Shown piece by piece: positions 45,178-53,716 of a stretch of DNA of 64,000 nucleotides. Position 1 is the first letter of the stretch, and every line of letters begins with the position of its first letter. The position numbers and the translations under genes are program-made. Source of the stretch: Qipengyuania sphaerica. GTDB taxonomy: Bacteria > Pseudomonadota > Alphaproteobacteria > Sphingomonadales > Sphingomonadaceae. The stretch is from assembly GCF_019711595.1 (NCBI RefSeq), contig NZ_JAIGNR010000002.1:124001-188000 (forward strand), given 5' to 3'. The notes under the pieces are model-generated. The model was given only the letters and a program-made list of their open reading frames with translations. It was not told the origin of the DNA and made no database searches.

Positions 45178-45385
45178 CAAAGCTCGGGTCTTTCGATCAT
45201 CGCGGTCGTCAGGCCCCCTCGCTTGGATGTGTCGGCGAAAGGACAAGTGGGCACAAGGGGTTGCCGCGTATCGAATGGTCGCAGGTCCCTTGCACTCACG
45301 TGAATGCCAAACTCTTCCCTTTTATCCCGCCTCCCGCTATGGGCGCGCGACACAAATCGACCAACTGCATCAATTAAGGAAACGA

Positions 45386-45643
45386 ATGGCCAAGGAAGAA
45401 CTTCTCGAAATGCGCGGGCGCGTTGTGGAACTGCTGCCCAACGCCATGTTCCGCGTCGAGCTCGAGAACGGCCATGAGGTCCTCGGCCACACCGCCGGCA
45501 AGATGCGCAAGAACCGCATTCGCGTGCTGGTGGGCGACGAGGTGCTGTGCGAACTGACGCCATACGATCTGACCAAGGCGCGCATTACCTATCGCTTCAT
45601 GCCCGGACGCGGCGGACCCGGCCAGGGCCCCGGCCCGGCCTAA
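45386..45643 (+). CDS. infA: Translation initiation factor IF-1, C-terminally extended
   Basis: An 85-residue IF-1. [39 protein letters not shown] and [11 protein letters not shown] define the OB fold. Most bacterial IF-1 proteins are about 72 residues; this one adds a tail, [12 protein letters not shown], that is Gly/Pro-rich and presumably disordered. Shine-Dalgarno aagga sits before ATG 45386. It heads a forward operon with maf, an RNase E/G gene and yacG. Confidence 0.96.
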   Translation: MAKEELLEMRGRVVELLPNAMFRVELENGHEVLGHTAGKMRKNRIRVLVGDEVLCELTPYDLTKARITYRFMPGRGGPGQGPGPA

Positions 45644-45649
45644 CAGCCA

Positions 45650-46225
45650 GTGGGTAAGCCCACTCTTATCCTCGCCAGTGCCAGCCCGCGCCGCCGCGAA
45701 CTTATCGCGCGCCTCGGTGTGGTGCCCGACGCCATCGCTCCTGCCGATATCGACGAAGCGCCTGCCAAGGCCGAACTTCCGCGGGACTACGCCAGGCGTA
45801 TGGCGCGCGAGAAAGCCGACGCTGCGGCCAGTGACGATGGATTCGTGCTGGCTGGCGACACGGTCGTCGCCGCCGGACGCCGCATCCTGCCCAAGGCCGA
45901 GGACGAGGCGACGGCACGCAAGTGCCTCGAACTGCTTTCGGGGCGCCGCCACCGCGTGCTCTCGGCCATTGCCCTGCGCGCTCCCGACGGTTCGATGCGC
46001 GAGCGGTTGAGCGAGACAGTGGTCGTTTTCAAGCGCCTCTCCGCGCAGGAAGTGGACGATTACATTTCCAGCGGTGAATGGGACGGCAAGGCTGGAGGCT
46101 ATGCCATCCAGGGCATTGCGGAGGGCCTGATCAGACGCATCCAGGGCAGCCATTCGGGCGTCGTCGGCCTTCCGCTCTACGAGACCCGCGCGCTGCTGAA
46201 AGCGGCAGGATTCGACATTGCCTGA
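45650..46225 (+). CDS. maf: Maf family nucleotide pyrophosphatase
   Basis: A 191-residue Maf protein, a nucleoside triphosphate pyrophosphatase thought to clear modified nucleotides. ILASASPRRRELIARLGV is the signature, and VLAGDTVVAAGRRILPKAED and GGYAIQGIAEGLI complete the active site. GTG 45650 lies six bases after the infA stop; the gene overlaps the RNase gene by 8 bases. Confidence 0.95.
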   Translation: MGKPTLILASASPRRRELIARLGVVPDAIAPADIDEAPAKAELPRDYARRMAREKADAAASDDGFVLAGDTVVAAGRRILPKAEDEATARKCLELLSGRRHRVLSAIALRAPDGSMRERLSETVVVFKRLSAQEVDDYISSGEWDGKAGGYAIQGIAEGLIRRIQGSHSGVVGLPLYETRALLKAAGFDIA

Positions 46226-47165
46226 GTGGCTGGTCGAGGAAGGCGTAGGCGAAACCCGCGCGCTCCTGCTCGACGGTGACGAAGTTCTGGCCGCGAAATG
46301 CCGCTGGCCGGGCGAGTTCCATGCTGGGGATGCCATTTCCGCCAAACTGACGACAAAGCGCGGAGCCCGCGGGACTGCGGTCACGGCGGAAGGCCGCGAG
46401 ATGCTGGTCGACAAGCTTCCGCGCGATGCGAGCGAGGGCGCTACGCTCGATCTCGTCGTAACCCGCGCCGCGATGACCGAACGCGGTCGCTACAAACTGC
46501 CGGCAGCGCGCCTCGCATCGCAGGCGAATCTCTCCGGAGATGTTTTCGCTACCGCTCGCCGTGTGCATCGATTCCCGACAGGCGCCTGGGAAGAGGTCTG
46601 GCACTCCGCCAGTTCGGGCGAGATCGCCTTTGCTGGCGGTTCTTTGCTGTTCGCCGTCACTCCGGCGATGACGCTGGTCGATATCGATGGCGACCTGGAT
46701 CCTCGCGCTTTGGCTCTCGCAGCGGTGAAACCTCTCGTAGCGGCCCTGCGGCAATTCGATCTCGGCGGGTCTATCGGCGTGGACTTTCCGACCCTCGCAG
46801 CCAAGGCCGACCGCAAGGTCGTCGATGCCGCTCTGGAAGACGCGCTTGCCGACTGGCCGCACGAGCGCACCGCCATGAACGGTTTCGGTTTCGTCCAGTT
46901 TGTCGCGCGCCTTGAAGGCCCCTCGCTGCTCCACCGGTTCGCCGCTTCGCGTGTGGGGATGGCGGCCCGTATGGCATTGCGCCGCGCAGAAATGATCGAA
47001 GGCGCAGGCTCGACGCTGCTCACTGTCCATCCGGCCATCAAAGCCAAGCTCAAGTCCGAATGGCTCGCCGAAGTCGAGCGCCGCACGGGCAGACCCTTGC
47101 GGATAGGCGTCGATCCCGCCCTTGCCATCGAAGGTGCCACTGCCCAGATCGTGGGGCATGAGTAA
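46218..47165 (+). CDS. Ribonuclease E/G family protein, short
   Basis: A 315-residue protein resembling the catalytic part of RNase E/G. It is much shorter than RNase G and lacks an obvious S1 insertion and a zinc link, but MTLVDIDGDLD and GGSIGVDFPTL correspond to the two catalytic Asp segments and the order of strands agrees. In alphaproteobacteria this short homologue commonly lies between maf and yacG. TTG 46218 is the start, overlapping the maf stop. It may act on rRNA or mRNA ends. Confidence 0.82.
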   Translation: MPEWLVEEGVGETRALLLDGDEVLAAKCRWPGEFHAGDAISAKLTTKRGARGTAVTAEGREMLVDKLPRDASEGATLDLVVTRAAMTERGRYKLPAARLASQANLSGDVFATARRVHRFPTGAWEEVWHSASSGEIAFAGGSLLFAVTPAMTLVDIDGDLDPRALALAAVKPLVAALRQFDLGGSIGVDFPTLAAKADRKVVDAALEDALADWPHERTAMNGFGFVQFVARLEGPSLLHRFAASRVGMAARMALRRAEMIEGAGSTLLTVHPAIKAKLKSEWLAEVERRTGRPLRIGVDPALAIEGATAQIVGHE

Positions 47166-47337
47166 GCCCTGCCCGATCTGCAAGAAACCGCGTTCCGAAG
47201 ACCACGCTCCTTTCTGCTCCACGCGCTGCCGCGACCGCGATCTCGCGCAGTGGTTCGGTGACGGTTACGCCGTGCCGGGCCGCCGTGCATTGCCCGAAGA
47301 AATCGCTGCAGAAGTGGTCAAGCCGCAAGACGACTGA
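47158..47337 (+). CDS. yacG: DNA gyrase inhibitor YacG
   Basis: A 59-residue zinc protein with CPICKK and FCSTRCRDRDLAQWF giving four Cys ligands. YacG binds GyrB and inhibits gyrase. ATG 47158 overlaps the end of the RNase E/G gene. It is the last protein gene of the infA operon, 88 bases before tRNA-Phe. Confidence 0.95.
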   Translation: MSKPCPICKKPRSEDHAPFCSTRCRDRDLAQWFGDGYAVPGRRALPEEIAAEVVKPQDD

Positions 47338-47424
47338 CAAAGCCCTTGCCAAGCGCGCGCACCTTCGCCATAGGCGCGCACTCCAACCGCTGCAGCGCCC
47401 CATGCGAGGCCGCAGCGAGGGTCA

Positions 47425-47500
47425 GCCCGGGTAGCTCAGTTGGTAGAGCATGCGACTGAAAATCGCAGTGTCGGCGGTTCGAATCCGTCCCCGGGCACCA
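47425..47500 (+). tRNA. tRNA-Phe (GAA)
   Basis: A 76-base cloverleaf including encoded CCA. The acceptor stem GCCCGGG pairs with CCCGGGC, the D arm is GCTCAGTTGGTAGAGC, the anticodon stem-loop GCGACTGAAAATCGC carries GAA, and the T arm has GGTTCGAATCC. No integrase or truncated tRNA copy is adjacent, so it does not look like an occupied attachment site. Confidence 0.97.
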
Positions 47501-47516
47501 TCACCTGAAAACAGAA

Positions 47517-49418
47517 TCAGTATTGCGTGTGGTGCGGTCCCCTGCGCTTCCGCTTGCGCTTGTCCCGGCCGCGCGAGCGAGGCTCGCTGCGCCGCTCGGC
47601 AATTCTTTGTGTCACCGGCTGGGCAGAGCGAATCTCGGCGGGCCGTCCAGCGGCGATGAAGGGTAGCGCCATCGGCTCGAGCTCGATGTTCGACATGAAA
47701 TCTTCCCAGATCTGCGCCGGGAGCCGTCCACCGCTTGCACCTGCCACCGGCTTGTTGTCGTCGCGGCCGATCCACACGGCAGTAACTACATTTCCTGCAA
47801 AGCCGACGAAGATGGCATCGCGCCCGTCCTGCGTCGTGCCGGTCTTGCCGAAGGTCGGCACATCGAGCGCAGCGCGCTTTCCGGTGCCGTAATTTGCCGC
47901 ATACCAGAGGAGGTCGAGCATGGCCGCCCATTCGGCGTGTCGCTCAAGCTTCTTGTCGGGCTTTTCGAAATCGTCCTCGATACCGTAGAGCTTCACCGGA
48001 TAGCTCCCCCCGGCAAAGGCGGCATAGGAAGTCACCAGTTCGGCCAGCGTCATGTTTGCCGTACCTAGCGGCAGGCTGTGAGCTTCGGGGAGGTCCGAAT
48101 GGACGCCCAGATCGCGCGCTGCATCGCGCACCTCGTCATAGCCCGCAGCCTGCGCCGCGCGAACGGCAACCGTATTACTCGACCAGGCGAAGGCCTCGCG
48201 GATGCTGACAACGCCGTAATAGCCCTCGTATCCGTTTTTCGGCTTCCACCCCTCGATATCGAGCGGCGCGTCGAGCATTGTGTCGTCTGGGGTGGCACCG
48301 TCGCGGAAAGCAGCGAGATAATCGTAAAGCTTGAAGGTCGAACCGGGCTGGCGCTGCGCGAAAAGCGCGCGGTTATAGGCCTCGGGCTCCCATTTCTTGC
48401 CGCCTACCATCGCCAGCACCCGTCCATCCGGACGGATCGCGATCAGCGCCGCTTCCGCCCCGCCGAGCCGCGCGCGGTCGATGGCCTTCTGGGCAGCCTC
48501 CTGCATATCGGCATCGAGCGTGGTCTGGACCTCGCCGGTATCGTCCTCGTCCATGTCGCGCAGCAGCCAGTCGGTGAACCAGCTTCCGGCGGCGACCTCG
48601 CTGCTCTTGCCCTTGTCCACGCGCGGATCGTCGGCTTCGTCGGCCTCGGCGCGGGTGATGAATTGTCCATCGACCATGGCGCTGAGCACCACTTCCATCC
48701 GCTCTAGCGAGGCTTCGCGGTCGACCGTGGGCGCAAGGTTGGATGGCGCCTTGATCACACCTGCAAGCATTGCTGCCTCGCCCAGCGTCAGTTCGTCCGG
48801 TTTCTTGTCGAAGAAGTGGTGCGCGGCCGCGGTCAATCCGGTCTGTCCGCCACCGAAATAGGCTGTTTCGAGATAGCGCGAGAGGATCTCGTCCTTGTCC
48901 ATCCAGTTCTCCACCCAGTCGGCGAGGAGGAACTCCTTGAACTTGCGCGTGAAAGTGCGGTCCTGCGTAAGATAGGTGTTCTTGACGTATTGCTGCGTGA
49001 TGGTGGAGCCGCCCTCCACCACGCCGCCCGCCTTGGCATTGGCGAGCATGGCGCGCGCCAGCCCGCGCAAATCGATACCGCCATGATCCTCGAAGCGCCG
49101 GTCCTCGATGGCGATGAAGGCGTTGCGAACGTGCGGTGGAAGCGCAGCGGCGTCCACTTCCTCGACCGGCGCAGGGCCCCGGCGGGCAATGATGCTGCCG
49201 TCGCTTGCGAGGAAGGTGAGGCTTTCCTGCTGCTTCCTTTCGCCCGCGCTCCACGGTGGGATAGAGGCGATTTCCCACAAAAGGAGGAGGACCAGCGCGG
49301 CCCCGGCAATGGTATATTTGAGCGGGCGGTCGCGAAGGAAAGGCCAGGCGCGGTCGAGCCACCAGTCGCGCGCCTGCGCGCCCCGGTGTCGCAATGCTGC
49401 CTGAAATTCAGCCTTCAT
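47517..49418 (-). CDS. Bifunctional class A penicillin-binding protein, second copy
   Basis: A 633-residue peptidoglycan glycosyltransferase/transpeptidase. The membrane segment is at about 35-52; GT51 motifs are AIEDRRFEDHGG (Glu105) and EGGSTITQQYVKN; the transpeptidase has S360-T-F-K363, WSSNTVAV and FGKTGTTQ. The C-terminus ends in a strongly basic tail (RSRGRDKRKRKRRGP), opposite in charge to the acidic tail of the PBP at 9944-12130. It ends 16 bases past the tRNA-Phe 3' end on the other strand. Confidence 0.95.
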   Translation of the reverse strand: MKAEFQAALRHRGAQARDWWLDRAWPFLRDRPLKYTIAGAALVLLLLWEIASIPPWSAGERKQQESLTFLASDGSIIARRGPAPVEEVDAAALPPHVRNAFIAIEDRRFEDHGGIDLRGLARAMLANAKAGGVVEGGSTITQQYVKNTYLTQDRTFTRKFKEFLLADWVENWMDKDEILSRYLETAYFGGGQTGLTAAAHHFFDKKPDELTLGEAAMLAGVIKAPSNLAPTVDREASLERMEVVLSAMVDGQFITRAEADEADDPRVDKGKSSEVAAGSWFTDWLLRDMDEDDTGEVQTTLDADMQEAAQKAIDRARLGGAEAALIAIRPDGRVLAMVGGKKWEPEAYNRALFAQRQPGSTFKLYDYLAAFRDGATPDDTMLDAPLDIEGWKPKNGYEGYYGVVSIREAFAWSSNTVAVRAAQAAGYDEVRDAARDLGVHSDLPEAHSLPLGTANMTLAELVTSYAAFAGGSYPVKLYGIEDDFEKPDKKLERHAEWAAMLDLLWYAANYGTGKRAALDVPTFGKTGTTQDGRDAIFVGFAGNVVTAVWIGRDDNKPVAGASGGRLPAQIWEDFMSNIELEPMALPFIAAGRPAEIRSAQPVTQRIAERRSEPRSRGRDKRKRKRRGPHHTQY

Positions 49419-49454
49419 GGACCACCGAACGCGCGAAGCAGGCTATGGTTCTGC

Positions 49455-50348
49455 CTAACCGGAAAGGACCCGGTCGAGCATTGCACGCGCCGGAGCGGCA
49501 TCGAAATCCTTGGGGCGTTCGAAACGCCAGACCGGCACCGTGCGAATGATCTCGGCCGCCAAGGCACCCTGCCGCGACCAGCCTCCGAGTGCATCGAGCA
49601 TCTCGGGGCGGTAGATCGTTCCCTGCATCACGGCCTGCAGCGCCGCTGCCCCGGACACGCGCTCGAGCCGATTTTTGGGCGCTTCGCCCAGCACCACGAT
49701 TGCGGCCAGGGGCACGGCTTCCCTTTCCGCAAGGTGCTTCGGTGCGGAACAGTGAAACTTGTCTTCGCGGTAATAGTCCCGCTGGAGGATGTAGTCGTCC
49801 CAGCCGAAATTTCCGATGGCCTCTCGCCACAGTTTGATGCGCGATGACGAGGGATGGATCAGCGCATTGCCCTCGCTTGCCTCGACCCGGCTAAGATCGT
49901 CCGCGACGAGGCTGGCGCCGTCAGCACAGAGTTGCGCGGCCAAGGTGCTCTTGCCCGCACCGGTATCGCCGCAGAACAGCACCGCGCGGCCGTCGCGCTC
50001 CACCGCGCTGCCATGCCACATGGCGAAGCCGCGCTGGTAGCCAAGCGCGCCCCAGGCGCTGCCAAGCGTAAACAGCCGCAATTCGGGCAAATCAGCCGTG
50101 AGCCCCGGGTGCAGCCGGATCGTGCGCCCACCCTCGACCTGCCAGCCGCCGATCCCTTCCACCGCGAAGCGCAATGTCTCGCCGACAGCCACGCTGCCGT
50201 CGGTCGGGCAATCGTGGCATGGCTCGTCCGACAGCACGATGCGTACATCGGGCTCGCCTTTCTTGCAGACGAAAGCCTGCCACTCTGGCAGTTCTATCTG
50301 CGAGGCGATCTGCAGGCCCGAATGGCGATAATGGAATGGCTCCGGCAT
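49455..50348 (-). CDS. HPr kinase-like / HprK-related ATPase domain protein
   Basis: A 297-residue protein whose C-terminal half matches the HPr kinase fold: MWHGSAVERDGRAVLFCGDT, Walker A GDTGAGKST (about residues 127-135), and LVADDLSRVEA. The N-terminal half has two Cys-rich turns (ACHDC-like: EPCHDCPTD). HprK-like proteins in sphingomonads often sit in PTS-like or peptide-modification clusters, but no HPr, PTS or PqqD gene lies here. Start ATG 50348 begins the conserved MPEPFHYRH segment; TTG 50387 would extend it. Confidence 0.78.
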   Translation of the reverse strand: MPEPFHYRHSGLQIASQIELPEWQAFVCKKGEPDVRIVLSDEPCHDCPTDGSVAVGETLRFAVEGIGGWQVEGGRTIRLHPGLTADLPELRLFTLGSAWGALGYQRGFAMWHGSAVERDGRAVLFCGDTGAGKSTLAAQLCADGASLVADDLSRVEASEGNALIHPSSSRIKLWREAIGNFGWDDYILQRDYYREDKFHCSAPKHLAEREAVPLAAIVVLGEAPKNRLERVSGAAALQAVMQGTIYRPEMLDALGGWSRQGALAAEIIRTVPVWRFERPKDFDAAPARAMLDRVLSG

Positions 50349-50425
50349 GGCACGCACAGTGCTGCCCAAGCCGCGGTTTCCACGCAAGCTTTGCCTTTCG
50401 CCTGACCCGCGCTATCCCGCCCGCC

Positions 50426-51748
50426 ATGCACGAAGAAACCGCGACCGCGCTCTCCGCCTTCGACATCGCCGCCCTGCTGGTAGTCGCCTCCGCCCTCCTC
50501 GGCTGGTTCAACCACCATTTCATCAGGCTGCCGCATGTCATCGGGCTGACCGTAATGGGCGCGATCGCCGCGATCGGTCTGACCGTGGTCGATGCGGTTA
50601 TCCCCGGAATAACGCTCGACGACTGGGTGGCCGACACGCTGCAACAGATGAACTTCACCGATACGCTGCTGCAGGGCATGCTGAGCTTCCTGCTTTTCGC
50701 AGGTGCATTGCACGTGGATCTGGACCGGCTGAAGGTCGCATGGCTGCCCGTGCTACTCCTCTCCACCGTGGGCGTGATGATTTCGACGATACTTGTCGGC
50801 CTCGCCATGTGGGGTGTCGGCTCGCTAATCGGACTTACCATCGCGCCGATCTGGTACTTCGTCTTCGGCGCGCTGATCGCACCTACCGATCCGGTGTCGG
50901 TGCTCGGCGTACTTAAAGAGGAAAACGTCCCCAAGTCGCTGCAGAGCGCGGTTGCGGGCGAGAGCTTGTTCAATGACGGCGTCGGGATCGTGGTTTTCAT
51001 CATCCTGCTAGGCGCAGCGGTGAGCGGCAATGACTTCTCCTTCCTCGAAGGCGCCGAACTGTTCGCTATCGAGGCGGGCGGCGGCATCCTTGTCGGCCTT
51101 GTCGCGGGCTATCTCGGCTACCGGGCATTGGCCGGAATGGACGAATACACGCTCGAGGTATTGATCACGCTAGCCGTAGTAATGGGCGGATATGCCCTGT
51201 GCAGCCAGCTTCACATTTCCGGCCCGCTCGCGATGGCGGTCGCAGGCCTGCTGATTGGCAATCACGGCGTGACCTATGCCATGAGCGATGTGACGCGCGA
51301 TTACCTGCTGAAATTCTGGGAACTGCTCGACGAACTGCTAAATTCGGTGCTGTTCCTTCTGATCGGGCTCGAAATGATCGTGCTGATGGTGGGCGGCGAC
51401 GTGCTGATCTTCGGCCTGCTTGCCATCCCGCTGACGCTGATCGCCCGCGCGGTCGGCATTTTCGTCTCGACCAAGACCATCCCCGCCGCGCGCCTGCAGG
51501 ACAAGGGTGCGGGCCGCGTGCTGTGGTGGGGCGGCCTTCGTGGCGGCATCTCGATCGCGCTGGCGCTCTCGCTCCCGCCCGGAGAGACGCGCGACCTCAT
51601 CCTCGCCGCGACCTTCGCCGCCGTCCTGTTTAGCGTACTCGTCCAGCGCGCCACGCTCGGCCGCCTGATCGAGAAGCTCAAGGAAGACCACGCGCCCGCG
51701 GTCGAGGGGAATGCGGTGGAGGGAACACCGGTCTCGCCGCCCGCCTGA
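50426..51748 (+). CDS. CPA1-family Na+/H+ antiporter
   Basis: A 440-residue membrane protein with about 12 segments. APTDPVSVLGVLKEENVPK and GESLFNDGVGIVVFIIL are the ion-binding helices of CPA1 antiporters, and GRVLWWGGLRGGISIALALSL the conserved Arg/Gly helix. It exchanges Na+ (or K+) for H+ for pH and salt homeostasis, sensible in a marine-type bacterium. The gene is divergent from the HprK-like gene. Confidence 0.93.
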   Translation: MHEETATALSAFDIAALLVVASALLGWFNHHFIRLPHVIGLTVMGAIAAIGLTVVDAVIPGITLDDWVADTLQQMNFTDTLLQGMLSFLLFAGALHVDLDRLKVAWLPVLLLSTVGVMISTILVGLAMWGVGSLIGLTIAPIWYFVFGALIAPTDPVSVLGVLKEENVPKSLQSAVAGESLFNDGVGIVVFIILLGAAVSGNDFSFLEGAELFAIEAGGGILVGLVAGYLGYRALAGMDEYTLEVLITLAVVMGGYALCSQLHISGPLAMAVAGLLIGNHGVTYAMSDVTRDYLLKFWELLDELLNSVLFLLIGLEMIVLMVGGDVLIFGLLAIPLTLIARAVGIFVSTKTIPAARLQDKGAGRVLWWGGLRGGISIALALSLPPGETRDLILAATFAAVLFSVLVQRATLGRLIEKLKEDHAPAVEGNAVEGTPVSPPA

Positions 51749-51860
51749 TTGCTTTCCCCGCCCCCTTCCGGTAAGCGGCAGCCGAACGCCCCGGGCCGTG
51801 CGGATCGCCACTGATTCCACCCACCGGGGCGAACGCTTTTAAGCTTGAAGGAACACGCCG

Positions 51861-52667
51861 ATGGCACGTCGCCGCCAGATCTACGAAGGCAAGGCCAAGA
51901 TCCTCTACGAAGGCCCCGAACCGGGCACGATCATCCAGTACTTCAAGGATGACGCGACCGCCTTCAATGCCGAGAAAAAGGGCACGATCAACGGCAAGGG
52001 CGTGATCAACAACCGCATCAGCGAGTATGTCTTCACCCGCCTCTCGCACATCGGCATCCCAACGCACTTCATCCGCCGCCTCAACATGCGCGAGCAGCTG
52101 GTGCGCCAAGTCGAAATCATTCCTCTGGAAGTGGTGGTACGCAATGTCGCCGCAGGATCGCTTTCCAAGCGCCTCGGCATCGAGGAAGGCGAGCTGCTGC
52201 CGCACACGCTGATCGAATACTGCCTCAAGGACGATGCACTCGGCGATCCCAAGGTCTCCGAAGAGGAAATCGCCTGCTTCAACTGGTGCAGCCATGAAGA
52301 GATGCAGGACATGTCGAGCATGGCGATCCGCATCAACGATTTCCTGTGCGGCATGTTCGCGGCGATCGACATCCGCCTCATCGACTTCAAGCTCGAATTC
52401 GGCCGTATCTGGGATGGCGATTACAGCCGCACGATCCTGGCAGACGAGATCAGCCCCGACGGATGCCGCCTGTGGGACATCAACACCGGCGAAAAGCTCG
52501 ACAAGGATCGCTTCCGCCGCGACATGGGCGGCGAGAGCGAAGCCTACCAGGAAGTCGCGCGCCGTCTTGGCCTCTTGCAGAACAGCGACGACGGTCCGGG
52601 CGAAGTTCTCGACATGAGCGCGCACCGCAGCCGTCTGCGCAACAAGATCACTCCGCCGAAGAAATGA
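51861..52667 (+). CDS. purC: Phosphoribosylaminoimidazole-succinocarboxamide synthase
   Basis: A 268-residue SAICAR synthase, joining aspartate to CAIR in purine synthesis. [62 protein letters not shown] and [14 protein letters not shown] are family blocks. Shine-Dalgarno gaagga precedes ATG 51861. purC usually lies next to purS and purQ in alphaproteobacteria; here they are 6.5 kb apart. The stop abuts that of the convergent lipid kinase. Confidence 0.98.
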   Translation: MARRRQIYEGKAKILYEGPEPGTIIQYFKDDATAFNAEKKGTINGKGVINNRISEYVFTRLSHIGIPTHFIRRLNMREQLVRQVEIIPLEVVVRNVAAGSLSKRLGIEEGELLPHTLIEYCLKDDALGDPKVSEEEIACFNWCSHEEMQDMSSMAIRINDFLCGMFAAIDIRLIDFKLEFGRIWDGDYSRTILADEISPDGCRLWDINTGEKLDKDRFRRDMGGESEAYQEVARRLGLLQNSDDGPGEVLDMSAHRSRLRNKITPPKK

Positions 52668-53549
52668 CTACACCACGTAGCGTAGCGTGAGCCCGCTCGG
52701 CGCGACCGCGTAGGCGCAGTCGGGCATGTGGTCCCCGTCTACCTGTACGGGCGTAACGCAGCGGTCGAACTCGATCCGCTTGCAGCTGCGGACCCGCGCC
52801 TTGGCGAAGCGTTCCACCGGCAGGCCCAGCATGGCGGCAAAACTCAGCGCCATGATCCTCAGCCGCGTCCCCTCACTCACGCTGATCAACTCGACCGAGT
52901 CCGCGTCCAGCGCTGCTTCGGGGCTCAGCCGGAACGGGCCGGCATAAAGGGCCGCATTTGAAACGATCACGGCTTCGGCCTCGTCGGCGAATTCCTCGCC
53001 CTCGGTGGTCGTACCGCGGATTTTCATGGGCTCGCGCGGCCATTCGCGCATCTGCTGCATCATCGCGACGACATAGGCATAGCGCCCGATACGCTTCTTG
53101 AGTGGCCCTGACACGCGCGCAACCGCATGGCTGTCGGGGCCGATAGAGAGGCAGGATACAATCGGCATGTCACCCAACCGGTACAGCGGGGCGTGGACCC
53201 AGCTTTCGAGGCCTCGCGCCCATGCTTCGGCAAGATTGCGGGCGAAACGTGCAGGCTTGCGCGAATAGTCCAGCTCGCGCGCCACGAGATTGATCGTGCC
53301 CGAAGGAGCGACACAGAGCGGGAAGCGGCCTGCCTCTTCGCCAAGTGCACGAACAACGTCGCGCAAGGTGCCGTCGCCGCCATGCACGCATATGAGGTCG
53401 GCCGAGCCCGACAGTTGTGCGCCCTCGGCAGCGGTGGGGATGGCCGTCACCGCGAACCCTTCACCCTCCAGTGCGGCGACGAGTGCTTCGAGATGCGGCT
53501 GCGAAAAGCTTCCTGAAACAGGGTTGTAGACAAGATCGAGAGCGGTCAC
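52668..53549 (-). CDS. Diacylglycerol/lipid kinase family protein
   Basis: A 293-residue DAGK-type kinase. DLVYNPVSGSFS and VHGGDGTLRDVVRAL (the GGDGT nucleotide loop), then VAPSGTINLVARELDY in place of the common GTxND, identify the catalytic domain; the second domain is beta-rich. It may phosphorylate diacylglycerol or another lipid alcohol. The asparagine-rich GTxND variant here reads GTINL. Confidence 0.88.
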   Translation of the reverse strand: MTALDLVYNPVSGSFSQPHLEALVAALEGEGFAVTAIPTAAEGAQLSGSADLICVHGGDGTLRDVVRALGEEAGRFPLCVAPSGTINLVARELDYSRKPARFARNLAEAWARGLESWVHAPLYRLGDMPIVSCLSIGPDSHAVARVSGPLKKRIGRYAYVVAMMQQMREWPREPMKIRGTTTEGEEFADEAEAVIVSNAALYAGPFRLSPEAALDADSVELISVSEGTRLRIMALSFAAMLGLPVERFAKARVRSCKRIEFDRCVTPVQVDGDHMPDCAYAVAPSGLTLRYVV

Positions 53550-53716
53550 GCCCCCGTCCTAGGCAAGCGCGCCGCAATAACAAGCATGACCTGCGTCCAC
53601 TCTCATATACCATTCGTCGATTATGGCGGAATTTTCCTTTAAATCGCCGCGTCGCATGCTCTAGCGTCGTCTACGGAGACTGGCGCATTTGGCGCTTATC
53701 ATGGGGACGCAATTCA

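Noticed and set aside
47425-47500. tRNA-Phe as a mobile-element attachment site
   Set aside because: No integrase, no repeat of the tRNA 3' end and housekeeping genes continue on both sides.
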